From NCBI RefSeq assembly GCF_001429395.1, contig NZ_LMJT01000042.1:116398-180397 (forward strand): DNA of 64,000 nt. Reading direction: 5' to 3'. Of this stretch, positions 51,694 through 59,999 are shown piece by piece. Numbering within the stretch: position 1 is the first letter of the stretch; each line of letters begins with the position of its first letter. This DNA is from Allobosea sp. Root381. GTDB lineage: Bacteria; Pseudomonadota; Alphaproteobacteria; Rhizobiales; Beijerinckiaceae. The notes beneath the pieces are model-generated. The model was not told where the DNA came from and did not search any database. It worked only from the letters and a program-made list of their open reading frames with translations. Made by a program: the position numbers and the translations under genes.

Positions 51694-52463
51694 TTAGGTC
51701 CGCCTTAGGCTCAGGACACATTGTTTGAGCCAGAAGATGAATGCCGCGGCGAATGCGATGGCGGACAGGAAGGTGTGAGCGCATCGATCGTATCGCGTGT
51801 GGATGCGGCGCCAGTCCTTGAGGCGAGCGAACATGTTCTCGATGCGATGGCGTTGGCGATAGAGCGCACGGTCGTGCGGGATTTGCATTTTGCGATTGAT
51901 CTTCGAGGGAATGCACGCGGCGAAACCGGCTCTGAGCCAGTCGGCGTCATAGCCTCTGTCGGCGAGCATGGCCTTGGCTGCCGGCAGGGCTTCCAACACC
52001 AGGCTTGCGCCCTTGAAGTCGCTGGCCTGCCCCTCGCTCAGCGCCAGGCGCAGCGGGCGACCGCTGCCGTCGCAAACGGCATGGAGCTTGGAGGTCAGGC
52101 GGCCGCGGCTGCGCCCGATAGATCGGGGCAGAGCCCCTTTTTGAGCAGGCTGGCGGCGGTGCGGTGCGCCTTGAGGTGGGTGGCATCGATCATCAGTCGA
52201 TCCGAGCTATCGCTCTCGGCTGCGAGCTCCGCGAAGATCCGGTTGAATACGCCGAGCCTGCTCCAGCGGATGAAGCGATTGTAGATCGTCTTGGGCGGCC
52301 CGTAGGCGGCGGGCACATCGCGCCAGCGCAAGCCGTTGCGGATCACGAACAGAATGCCGCTTAGAACCCGCCGGTCATCGACCCGTGGGACGCCATGAGA
52401 CAGCGGAAAATACGGCTCGATCCGGCGCATCTGCGCCTCGGACAGCAACAGCAGATCATCCAT
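51694..52463 (-). CDS. IS5-family transposase, two frames joined by frameshift
   Basis: First frame from ATG 52463: MDDLLLLSEAQMRRIEPYFP and NGLRWRDVPAAYGPPKTIYN, ending after LMIDATHLKAHRTAASLLKK with the first catalytic Asp. Second frame continues IGRSRGRLTSKLHAVCDG, ADRGYDADWLRAGF (second Asp) and YRQRHRIENMFARLKDWRRI (Glu), giving a complete DDE set. The switch lies near an A5G4 run (plus-strand 52134-52142), a typical slippery site for this group. Probably functional. Confidence 0.8.
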
Positions 52464-52535
52464 GGCGAAACCTCCGCCCGCCATGGAATCAAGCAGCGCG
52501 ATGCCATGCAACCCAATTAATAGGTCCTGAGCCTA
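51706..52535 (-). mobile_element. IS5-family (IS427-group-like) insertion sequence
   Basis: The ends are the perfect 12-bp inverted repeats TAGGCTCAGGAC (51706-51717) and GTCCTGAGCCTA (52524-52535). The transposase frames lie between, though the second frame's stop codon falls about 10 nt outside the left repeat, so the left boundary may be a few bases further out. Size (about 830 bp) and two-frame organisation fit the IS427 group. Target duplication cannot be read confidently. Confidence 0.7.
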
Positions 52536-52574
52536 GTTCACAAACGAAGTGCAACACCTGACACAGGTGCTGCC

Positions 52575-53085
52575 ATGTCGAACTACAGCCAGCTATCGCT
52601 TGAAGAGCGCTGTTCGATTGCGGCTTCGAGAGCCGGGCAATCGATCCGGCAAATCGTTGCGGCTCTGGATTGCCAGCCGTCGGCCATCGCGCCGGAACTG
52701 AGGCGCAAGAGCGGCAACCAGGTCTGCTATCGGCCCAGCAATGCGCAGGCACAGAGCGCGGCGCTGCAGCGACGGCAAGCTCGAGCGCGACGATGCCTTG
52801 CGCGAGACCATCCTGGCAGGTCTGGCCGAAGGCTGTTCACCCACCACCAACGCATCGCTCAACTGCTCGGCGTTGACGCCGTGTTCTGCGATCGACATGC
52901 CCGTGGCAAAAGGGTGGTGTCGAGAACGCCATCGGCAGATTGCGACGAGACCTGCCGCGAAAGACCGATCTCGACGCCTTGTCCTGTGCAAACATCGAGG
53001 CCACTCTCGCGAGCTACAACAACATTCCCCGAAAATGCCTCGGCTTCCTCACCCCGGCCGAAGTCTTCGACCTGTGGACTTCCAA
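52575..53085 (+). pseudogene. IS30-family transposase, internally deleted
   Basis: The start encodes the IS30 N-terminal HTH (MSNYSQLSLEERCSIAASRA, SIRQIVAALDCQPSAI); the end encodes its C-terminus (ENAIGRLRRDLPRKTDLDAL, YNNIPRKCLGFLTPAEVFDL). Between them most of the DDE domain is missing and the frame changes at least twice. Not functional. Confidence 0.75.
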
Positions 53086-53270
53086 GGTGAATCCACACCG
53101 CCCGCCTTGGGGGCTGGTCGAGGCCTGCCGACGCGGCGAGATCGACCCGCCGAGAGGATCGCCAGCGCGGTCTCGCTTGCACCCCCATCGCTTCGCAGAT
53201 GCGATCGTAAAGCCGCTCTCTGATCGAATAAATGCAGCGCCATCGCCCAGAAGGACGATGCTGCTGCGTC

Positions 53271-53320
53271 TTTGCACCCCTGGTTTCCGCTTTGCACCCC
53301 CGGCTTCAGAGGGGTGCAAG
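53271..53320. repeat. 20-bp-period TTTGCACCCC repeats (iteron-like)
   Basis: TTTGCACCCC at 53271-53280 and 53291-53300 in direct orientation, and GGGGTGCAA at 53311-53319 inverted, all at 20-bp spacing (two helical turns). Such phased repeats are typical of plasmid replication-initiator binding sites. The second and third copies can also form a stem-loop. No Rep protein gene is adjacent. Confidence 0.55.
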
Positions 53321-53462
53321 CATTACTCGTTCCTTTCGAGCGCTCAACGCCCTCAAAATCCGGACTTCAGCCGGCGGAAACGGCAAAGAACCGTCTTCGA
53401 CGAGGCCCGAGTTTTCGCCCTTCGGGCTCGATATCGGCAAGAACACCCCATCATGGAGAAGA

Positions 53463-53722
53463 GCACGATACCGCAAAGTCGACGGCAGGCCGTCAACTTG
53501 GCTATCGCTTAGGGAAGGCACGATACCGCCAAAGTGCTGCAGGACCTGCGGTCCAGCAGCATTTTGATCTCAATCATCAAAGGCACGACATACAAAAATG
53601 GCGCGTTTCCCGCCTTGTCCGTCTCGCGTGAAGGACCAGGAGAGGCACGATACCGCAAACTTGGCGACAAGCCGCCACGTTTGCTGACGGCGAGCAAGTC
53701 ACGGGCACGACATACAAAAACG
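53463..53722. repeat. Five-unit array of GCACGA repeats with intervening hairpins
   Basis: GCACGATACCG at 53463, 53518 and 53645, and GCACGACATACAAAAA at 53583 and 53705. Units start 55-65 bp apart. The two subtypes come in the order A, A, B, A, B. Hairpins lie in several spacers: GACGGC-AG-GCCGTC (53481-53494), GCTGCAGGACC...GGTCCAGCAGC (53536-53560, one mismatch), and GGCG...CGCC (about 53663-53676). Too divergent and uneven for CRISPR; resembles an iteron or centromere-like array. Confidence 0.6.
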
Positions 53723-54161
53723 CTGCAATCTCGTCTCACGCCGCGCCAACAGTCTTTTTTGTGGGTCCGCTGGCGCGCTCCCTGTGCTCGCCAACGGGGC
53801 GCCCGACCTGTTCCCGGCGGTCGATGGAAGTTCGCGAAACGGGCCTGGAGGCCTTGGTCCCGCGCGCTCCCCGACAGGGATCGCGCCGCCCTGCGGGCGG
53901 CTGCGTGACCTTCATAAGAGGCTAAGCCGCTTAACGCGCCTTCCACGACGTGGGTGCGAACCGACGACCCTGTGCAGCCTGAGCGATCAGGTGCCGACGT
54001 CAGAGGCTAGCCTCATAGCGGCAGGAGGCTCACCACGTCTGCGCGCGTCTGCATAAGGCATGGGATGGCGAGGCCATAAAAAAACACTTGATGAAATGTG
54101 TTTCGGGCGGCAGCGTACATAACGTGAACAATACTATTGCTGTATCGAGAGGGATGAGGCG
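53723..54161. other. Intergenic stretch, one dyad before the next gene
   Basis: No supported ORF. AAACAC (54082-54087) and GTGTTT (54098-54103) form a dyad upstream of the 99-aa gene. A CCTGA-GCGA-TCAGG hairpin lies near 53980. Confidence 0.4.
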
Positions 54162-54461
54162 ATGCCTGACTTGATCGTTGATATTTCGGAGCCTGCGGTC
54201 ACGCAGATGAAGCATGCGCTCAGGGCGAACCTCCCGACTGTCATGAATGGTCACAGGATTGAGGCTCTGGCCCGAGGCTTAGGTTTCAACAGCTACGCTG
54301 CATTGCGACATCAAGGCGAAAAACGGGGGTATGCTTTGTGGGATGGCAAGGACGCCCGATTCTCGGCGTTCTTGGCCGAGCGTGCGTATAGTGTTCCGTC
54401 TGACTCCCTTCATCCGATCATCGAACCCCATATTGCCCGCCGTTCTCCCCCCGCGGCATAG
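54162..54461 (+). CDS. Hypothetical protein (99 aa) with plasmid-type N-terminal motif
   Basis: Translation includes ISEPAVTQMKHALRANL and GHRIEALARGLGFNSYAALR, the latter a helix-turn segment seen at the start of several plasmid- and glyoxalase-superfamily-associated hypothetical proteins. The rest (GYALWDGKDARFSAFLAERA) is unrecognised. GAGGGATGAGGCG precedes the ATG at 54162, and a dyad lies about 60 nt upstream. Probably a real accessory gene of unknown role. Confidence 0.55.
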   Translation: MPDLIVDISEPAVTQMKHALRANLPTVMNGHRIEALARGLGFNSYAALRHQGEKRGYALWDGKDARFSAFLAERAYSVPSDSLHPIIEPHIARRSPPAA

Positions 54462-55006
54462 CCATCACGCGCAATAATGGGAGCGCATCTCGGCGCTTTT
54501 TCTACATCCGAAGCGTACCAACCCCATATTGCAAGGTTTGGTCGTGGTCGGCGACAGTCCTGACCACGTCATCAATCGGAACCGCGTCCCGGTGGGGACC
54601 TCGAAGGCCTGCGTCACTCAGGCAGGCTTCAACAGCAGTTTTCGACCTGGCAAACGATGGTCAGACCGTCATGTCGGAGGGCGGAACGTCGAGCTCGAAC
54701 ACGGTGCCGTCACCACATCCGGTGCAGGAATCGATCCTATGCCTTCGTGGCAAACTTTGGCTCGCAATCGGAGGGCTCCTGCGGCGAGACCCAGAGTAAT
54801 ACCATGTAATTTCAAATACTTATAAGACACTCTGCGACATCTTTCGGTTACCGCCACAGTTCCCCAGCACCGCCGCGACCCAGCTGAAATATGCAGAGGA
54901 GAAAGCGGCCGCCGCGGCACCCGCAAACGCAGGAATTCGCAGTGCTGGTGCTCATCGCACCCATTCGAGCTCAGAAGTCTGACGCCCTGTTCGTCGGCTG
55001 GGCGGC
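54462..55006. other. Intergenic stretch without a supported gene
   Basis: About 545 nt with mixed GC. Several short frames but none with a ribosome-binding site and domain. Nothing structural stands out. Confidence 0.4.
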
Positions 55007-55198
55007 TCAGGAGCAATAGACCGAACTGCCCCTTTTCTTGCAGGTGGTCGTAATCCGCTCGCCGCTAGCGGGTGCCGAGGGCGCAATGTCCACTTCCTCG
55101 CCGCTTTCCACCGGCTCGATCACCGATGGCGAGAGGGGCGCTGAACATCCGGAGAGCCCCAGGCCGCAGACGACGATGATTAACAGCCTCACGCTCAA
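55007..55198 (-). CDS. Small lipoprotein (63 aa)
   Basis: MSVRLLIIVVCGLGLSGCSA is a lipoprotein signal peptide with lipobox L-S-G-C; Cys18 would be lipidated. The mature part is about 46 residues, Pro/Ser/Glu-rich, ending with two Cys (TTTCKKRGSSVYCS) that could form a disulfide. Start is TTG at 55198, overlapping the stop of the upstream membrane gene. No family recognised; small lipoproteins of this kind occur in conjugation and plasmid exclusion regions. Confidence 0.6.
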   Translation of the reverse strand: MSVRLLIIVVCGLGLSGCSAPLSPSVIEPVESGEEVDIAPSAPASGERITTTCKKRGSSVYCS

Positions 55199-55419
55199 GC
55201 ACTCCCGATGGTCCGTCCGTCGATGATCCTGCCTTCTTGCGTGCAGGATGTCACGGAACCGTAGGGATCGTTTGATCTAGACCCGCCGCGCAGCTTTTCG
55301 GCCGCCTTGGCAGCGAGGTCCAATCCCTCAAAAGCAGCGCGCTTCCAGCGCTGCTCGCCGATGTAATCGCCAGTCATGAAGCCGGCGATAAAAATGCATA
55401 CGCACAAGCCGACCATCAT
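55195..55419 (-). CDS. Small single-span membrane protein (74 aa)
   Basis: The N-terminus MMVGLCVCIFIAGFMTGDYI is a transmembrane segment with no cleavage site; the rest is a charged helix (EQRWKRAAFEGLDLAAKAAE) and a polar tail. The stop overlaps the lipoprotein start by 4 bp, so the two are translated together. No family recognised. Could be two partners of one envelope complex. Confidence 0.55.
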   Translation of the reverse strand: MMVGLCVCIFIAGFMTGDYIGEQRWKRAAFEGLDLAAKAAEKLRGGSRSNDPYGSVTSCTQEGRIIDGRTIGSA

Positions 55420-55829
55420 TGCGAAGCCCTTTTCACGCCGGAGAGAGGGTCGAGAGCGCTAGGCATCGTTGTTATGCTGCGGCTCGCTTGTTAGGCGATG
55501 ACCCATCTGCCCACCCAAAAGTGAAACCGGTCTTTCATAGATCATTGAAAGTATGACCTATCGATGCTGCCGTGCTGCCCGCTAGGTGAAATCCCTCTTC
55601 GTTTTCGATGGCGTGCCGCCAGATTACCAATCCCGGCTCCGGACGCGACGTCGAGCTACCGAGCGGCTCCTAGCCGAATGCCGCACGTCACGACCTAAGG
55701 GCATCGGCGGACAGGAGATCGAGCTCCTAAAGAGGGCTCTGAAACACGCACCGCGCCCTAGAAGCGCGAGTACATTTGTCGTCACCGGCCCCGCGGCATC
55801 TCCATCGCAGAAGGATGCCGGCGGATGAG
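55420..55829. other. Intergenic stretch without a well-supported gene
   Basis: An 80-codon frame from GTG 55586 exists but has no ribosome-binding site and no domain. The region ends at the IS3 relic. Confidence 0.4.
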
Positions 55830-56468
55830 GATCACGCGTTCAACTTGCTACAACAAGCCGGCCATCAGCATCGATGATACAGCGCTCGTAGGGAAGATGG
55901 TCGCCAGCTCCGTCGGGTTCGAGGCGTACGGCTACCGGCGCATGCATGCGGCCTTGCGCCACCGCCGACACCCCTATGTCGCCATCGCAACCAGCTTCGT
56001 CTAGGTCGCGGTCATCGCTAACGCATGGTCGCGAACAGTCGGCTACGCCATCCGCCGCTTGATCGACGTCCGGCTGACGTTGGCCGCCCTGCGCACCGCC
56101 GTTGAAAAGCGAGGGCCGCCGCCCGGCTGCATCCACCACACGGACCGCGGCTCGCAATACGTGGCCGGGCGCTACCGGCAGGCCCTCGCGGAACATGGCC
56201 TGGTCGGATCGATGGGGCGCCGCGGCAATCCCTATGATAACGCCAAGGCCGAGAGCTTCATGTCCCGAAGGGCCGCGAAGCGAATACGCTCAAGGTCGAG
56301 GCCGTCTATCCGATGGCCTATGAGACGTTCGTCGATGTCGCTGCCGACCTTCCGCGCTTCATCGATCAGGTCTACAACGCCAGCCGACTGCACTCCGCGC
56401 TCGGCTATCTCAGTCCGCAGCAGTTCGAGGATCAACTCGCCCGGCTCACGGTCAAAACCGCAGCCTGA
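55830..56468 (+). pseudogene. IS3-family transposase (OrfB) relic
   Basis: Fragments of an IS3 OrfB in shifting frames: FEAYGYRRMHAALR, then a stop near 56002, then HHTDRGSQYVAGRYRQAL with GSMGRRGNPYDNAKAESFM (integrase-core Asp and Glu), a frameshift, and LKVEAVYPMAYETFVD with YNASRLHSALGYLSP and a stop at 56468. No OrfA is found. Inactive. Confidence 0.8.
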
Positions 56469-56614
56469 TCCTGTCTACCCACAGGGGCGCACTCCAATCC
56501 CCCGCCTCACGGGGTCAAACTTGCACACGATGACGTAATTGCTGTCGTTGAGCCCCTGACTTCAGAGTGACGGGCGGCAGGCAGCGGCGCCGGCCCGAGC
56601 ACGGGATGGTCATC
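56469..56614 (+). ncRNA. Possible bridge-RNA region of the IS110 element (location only)
   Basis: Established knowledge: IS110-group elements encode a bridge RNA in the non-coding left end before the transposase, IS1111-group ones after it. Here about 145 nt precede the transposase. Short complementary segments are present (CCCC...GGGG near 56496-56516) but I cannot fold the RNA by eye. Which subgroup this is remains unclear, so the right end (57644 to about 57730) is equally possible. Confidence 0.25.
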
Positions 56615-57643
56615 ATGAAACAGTATGTCGGGCTGGATGTATCGCAGAAAGAGACCAGCGTTTGCGTCGTCGATGAATCTGGAAAGGTCGTCTTCCAAGG
56701 CAGGGCAAGGTCGGATCCCGGTGCTTTGGCGGAACTGTTGAGCAAGCGCGCGCCGAGCGCCGAGCGGATCGGCTTTGAGACCGGCGCCATGTCGAGCTGG
56801 CTGTGGCATGAACTCAACCGGATCGGCCTGCCCGTCGTCTGCATCGACGCTCGTCACGCGAAAGCCGTGCTGTCAGTTCGAATGAACAAGAGCGATGAGA
56901 ACGACGCCCAAGGCCTGGCGGAGTTGGTTCGGGTCGGCTGGTACCGAGAAGTCAAAGTGAAGAGTCCGGAGAGTCAGGCAACCCGATCCCTGCTCGTCGC
57001 ACGCTTGAGGCTTGTCGCCATCCGCCGCGATCTGGAGAACCAGATCCGTTCGATGCTGAAGGAATATGGGCTGCATTTCAGCCGATCGATTGGTGCGCAG
57101 TTCCGGAGAAAGGTCCTGGAGCTGGTTGTCGAGGGTCATCCGCTCCGATCGGTGATTGGGGCGCTCCTCAGCGTCCATGAACAGGCTTGCGAGGAGCAGG
57201 AGAAACTCGATCGTCAGGTCCGGCGCCTCGCTCGTGACGACTGCACCACGCGCCGGCTGATGACGGTTCCCGGCGTCGGCGTGGTGACGGCGCTGACCTA
57301 CCGCCACACGATCGATGACCCCTCGCGCTTTTCCGCGGCCAGCGATGTCGGTGCCTACCTGGGCCTGACGCCGCGGCGAAAGCAATCCGGGGAAACGGAT
57401 GTCAGCGGCCGTGTCTCACATTGGGGAGATCGCCTGCTGCGAACCTATCTCTACGAGGCAGCCAGCGTCCTGATGCATCGAACGAAGAAATGGTCGACGC
57501 TGAAGGCATGGGGCATTCGTCTCTCCAAGCGGATCGGGATGAAGAAGGCCAAGGTGGCTGTCGCACGCAAGATGGCCGTGCTCCTCCACTGCATCTGGGT
57601 CGACGGCACCAGCTTCGAATGGGGAAGCGAAAAGACAGCATAG
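56615..57643 (+). CDS. IS110-family transposase
   Basis: About 342 aa, intact. The N-terminal DEDD RuvC-like domain begins MKQYVGLDVSQKETSVCVVD; the middle carries DARHAKAVLSVRMNKSDEND (the K-S-D-x-N-D-A motif) and the C-terminal Tnp_20 part has MTVPGVGVVTALTYRHTIDD and YLGLTPRRKQSGETDVSG with the serine region. IS110 transposases are RNA-guided by a bridge RNA encoded in the element's non-coding ends. ATG 56606 is an alternative start. It sits directly after the IS3 relic. Confidence 0.9.
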   Translation: MKQYVGLDVSQKETSVCVVDESGKVVFQGRARSDPGALAELLSKRAPSAERIGFETGAMSSWLWHELNRIGLPVVCIDARHAKAVLSVRMNKSDENDAQGLAELVRVGWYREVKVKSPESQATRSLLVARLRLVAIRRDLENQIRSMLKEYGLHFSRSIGAQFRRKVLELVVEGHPLRSVIGALLSVHEQACEEQEKLDRQVRRLARDDCTTRRLMTVPGVGVVTALTYRHTIDDPSRFSAASDVGAYLGLTPRRKQSGETDVSGRVSHWGDRLLRTYLYEAASVLMHRTKKWSTLKAWGIRLSKRIGMKKAKVAVARKMAVLLHCIWVDGTSFEWGSEKTA

Positions 57644-57729
57644 TCGCTTCCCGCCTTAACCTGCTCACGGGTGCAAATCTCGGCATTCGCGATGTCCCCG
57701 CCGGGACGGCGGTTGTGGTGACCTCGTTG

Positions 57730-58218
57730 TTTCGGCTGACGTCCACTGGAACGTCGTTGCACACATTGAGGCACCCGACCCGAACATCATCATGAGGCAC
57801 TCGACCTCGGAAAGGACCATGACCCCGGCGATGACGGCGCGGAATCCGAAGTTGACAGCTCCCCGCAATTAAAGGGCCGAAACACATCAACACCCTCCTC
57901 GACTGATCCGCGACAGACTGCGGACCGGTGGGGACATCACCTTCATATCCCTGGCGCTTGCAGCCTGGCTGCGTCGCGTTCGTGGGACAGACGAAGGAGG
58001 GAACGCACTGAAGGTTACGCATCCCCTCGGCGCTGCTGCGGGAGAAGGCGATCGAGGGAGGCGCAGATACTCGGCCGATCCTCTCGATCGGATCCTTGTT
58101 TGGTGAGCTCAGGGACAAGTCGACCCTGGTTGCTGCGACTGGGCAATGGCTTGCCACGTTGTATGACGGAGGCATCGAGACAACCCTCGACAAGGCCGCG
58201 GCGCTCGTCGATTCCTAG
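57730..58218 (+). pseudogene. Mannitol dehydrogenase/fructuronate reductase-family relic
   Basis: The last part reads, with a frame change, LIRDRLRTGGDITFISLALA, AWLRRVRGTDEGG, LREKAIEGGADTRPILSIGS, LFGELRDKSTLVAATGQWL and YDGGIETTLDKAAALVDS before the stop at 58218. This is the C-terminal domain of a polyol/uronate dehydrogenase. An upstream patch (DVHWNVVAHIEAPDPNI, 57737-57790) may be its N-terminal region. The bulk is missing and frames shift. Confidence 0.5.
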
Positions 58219-58252
58219 GCCGAGCTGAACCTGCGTGCGCTACTTGTGCCGA

Positions 58253-59185
58253 TCACGCAGAGTCATCCCTCCTGGCATTCTCGACCCATTCAAAACGCGG
58301 CAGGCAATACCGGGGAAAGCAGCCTGTTCTCGCGAACAGCGCCATGCAGCCGCTGGCTTCCACATCGCCTCCAGGGAGCCAATGCAGATCGGCACGGTGG
58401 ATGCCTCCGGCGATGAAGGCGGCGTCGATCCCGGCTGTGGCAGCGCCAGCTACGTCGTGCTCGAGCGAATCGCCGATGGCGAGAACCTGCCGCGGCTCAA
58501 GCCTGAGCAGGCGCATGCAGGTGCGATAAACCCTGGCATGCGGCTTGCCGTGATAATGCACGGTGCCGCCCATCGTTTCATAGACGAAAGCGATCTGACC
58601 GGGAGCTTCATGAAGGCGGCCATCCGCGTGGACGCGGTGACGATCGGGATTGCCGCAGACCATCGGCAGCTTTCGCACGGCCGCGTGCTTGAGCACCGTC
58701 GACCAGCCCTCGACCGACTGCGTCTCGGAGTCCATACTGATGTTCAGGATGAAATCGGCCGTGTCGATGTCGGCGGCAGGCTTCAGGCCGAGGGCATCGG
58801 CGAGATGCTCCTCGCCCGGCCGCGCCATCAGGAAGCAGCGCTCGCCGAGATCGCGATAGGCCGGCTCGTCGCGCCTCAGGAGCGCGTCGCGGGCATCGTC
58901 GCCGGCGGAGACAAGATGGTCGTAGAGATGGCGGCCGAAGCCGAGCCGCGCCATGATCGCCTCGTTCTCGTCACCGCGGCGGCCGGAATTCGACAGCACG
59001 ATCACCTTCCGGCCGGCGGCGCGCAGCCGCTCGAGGCAGGCGACGGCGCCGGGATAGGGGCTCGTGCCGTCATGCAGCACGCCCCACTGGTCGATCAGGA
59101 AGCCGTGATAGCGGGCCGCGAGCGCCGCCATCCCTGCCGGGAAAGTTGCGGCCGGACCGGGCTCAGACGATGCGGGAGCGGACAT
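58253..59185 (-). CDS. HAD-superfamily class IIA phosphatase
   Basis: About 310 aa, TIGR01459-like. Motif I DQWGVLHDG with the nucleophile Asp, motif II VIVLSNSGRR, and motif IV GDSLEHDVAGA are present, with a class IIA cap between. Such enzymes dephosphorylate sugar or glycerol phosphates. The start overlaps the upstream permease stop by 23 bp, so it is part of the phosphonate-type importer operon and probably processes the imported phospho-compound. The C-terminal 30 residues (RTGCFPRYCLPRFEWVE) diverge from the usual end and may come from a fused junction with island DNA. Confidence 0.83.
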   Translation of the reverse strand: MSAPASSEPGPAATFPAGMAALAARYHGFLIDQWGVLHDGTSPYPGAVACLERLRAAGRKVIVLSNSGRRGDENEAIMARLGFGRHLYDHLVSAGDDARDALLRRDEPAYRDLGERCFLMARPGEEHLADALGLKPAADIDTADFILNISMDSETQSVEGWSTVLKHAAVRKLPMVCGNPDRHRVHADGRLHEAPGQIAFVYETMGGTVHYHGKPHARVYRTCMRLLRLEPRQVLAIGDSLEHDVAGAATAGIDAAFIAGGIHRADLHWLPGGDVEASGCMALFARTGCFPRYCLPRFEWVENARRDDSA

Positions 59186-59999
59186 AGGCCGAGAGCGCCT
59201 CGCTGATGATGACGATGACGAGAATGGCCATCAGGATGACCAGCGCCTGCGACCAGGCGAACTGGTTGATCGAGGCGTAGAGCAGGAGCCCGATACCCCC
59301 GGCGCCGACGAAGCCGAGCACGCTCGACTCGCGCACATTGATGTCCCAGCGATAGATCGAGGTTCCGATCAGGACCGGCAGGATCTGCGGCAGGATGGCG
59401 ACGGCCTGGACCTGCAGCGTGCGCGCGCCCGTCGCCTCCACGGCCTCGATCTGCCCGGCATCGACCTCCTCGATCGCCTCCGCCACTAGCTTGGCGATGA
59501 AGCCTACCGAGCGGGCTGCGACCGCGCAGATGCCGGCGACCGGCCCCGGGCCGAAGATCGCGACAAAGAGCAGCCCCCAGATCACCGTGTTGATCGAGCG
59601 CGAGAACACCAGGATCGCGCGGCCGACCAGCCAGGTGCCGTGGTTCCAGGTGGTGTTCCGGGCCGCGAGGAACGCGACCGGCAGTGCGAGCACGATGGCG
59701 ATCAGTGTCCCGAGCGTCGCGATGTGCAGCGTCTCGATCAAGGGCTGGACGATGACCGGCAGATAGGACCAGCGCGGCGGCCACATCCGGCCGATCAGGT
59801 CGGCCGCCTGCTCATGGGCGTCGGCGAAGAAGGCCCATTCGATGTCGAGCGCTGAGACCGACCAGGCAGCGGCGAGCGCGATGCCGCCGGTCCACAGCCA
59901 TTGCAGCATGCGTTCGCGCGGCGAATAGCGCTCCCAGTGATCGGGATAGGCGCGCGGGGCCGGCGTCACGCTGGGCGGGGTCGGCTGGTGAGCCGTCAT
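59163..59999 (-). CDS. Phosphonate-type ABC transporter permease (distal)
   Basis: About 278 aa, PhnE-like: six helices, with VEATGARTLQVQAVAILPQI as the ATPase-contact loop, NVRESSVLGFVGAGGIG as the signature, and ARNTTWNHGTWLVGRAILVF. Its stop overlaps the HAD gene start and its start region overlaps the other permease's stop by 4 bp. Confidence 0.88.
   Translation of the reverse strand: MTAHQPTPPSVTPAPRAYPDHWERYSPRERMLQWLWTGGIALAAAWSVSALDIEWAFFADAHEQAADLIGRMWPPRWSYLPVIVQPLIETLHIATLGTLIAIVLALPVAFLAARNTTWNHGTWLVGRAILVFSRSINTVIWGLLFVAIFGPGPVAGICAVAARSVGFIAKLVAEAIEEVDAGQIEAVEATGARTLQVQAVAILPQILPVLIGTSIYRWDINVRESSVLGFVGAGGIGLLLYASINQFAWSQALVILMAILVIVIISEALSAYVRSRIV

Noticed and set aside
53463..53722. 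CRISPR array
   Set aside because: Repeats are under 20 nt, of two subtypes, unevenly spaced (55-65 bp), and spacers are palindromic; no cas genes in the window.
53509..53946. 145-codon minus-strand ORF across the repeat array
   Set aside because: Translation has no domain, repeat spacing is not a multiple of three, and no ribosome-binding site is present.
53943..53995. tRNA-like segment (GCGAACC...GACCC, hairpin CCTGA-GCGA-TCAGG)
   Set aside because: Arms do not pair into a cloverleaf and the hairpin loop is 4 nt, not 7.
55586..55828. 80-codon ORF from GTG
   Set aside because: No ribosome-binding site, no domain, ends at an IS relic.
57402..58193. 263-codon minus-strand ORF
   Set aside because: Antisense to the IS110 transposase end and the dehydrogenase relic; no domain.
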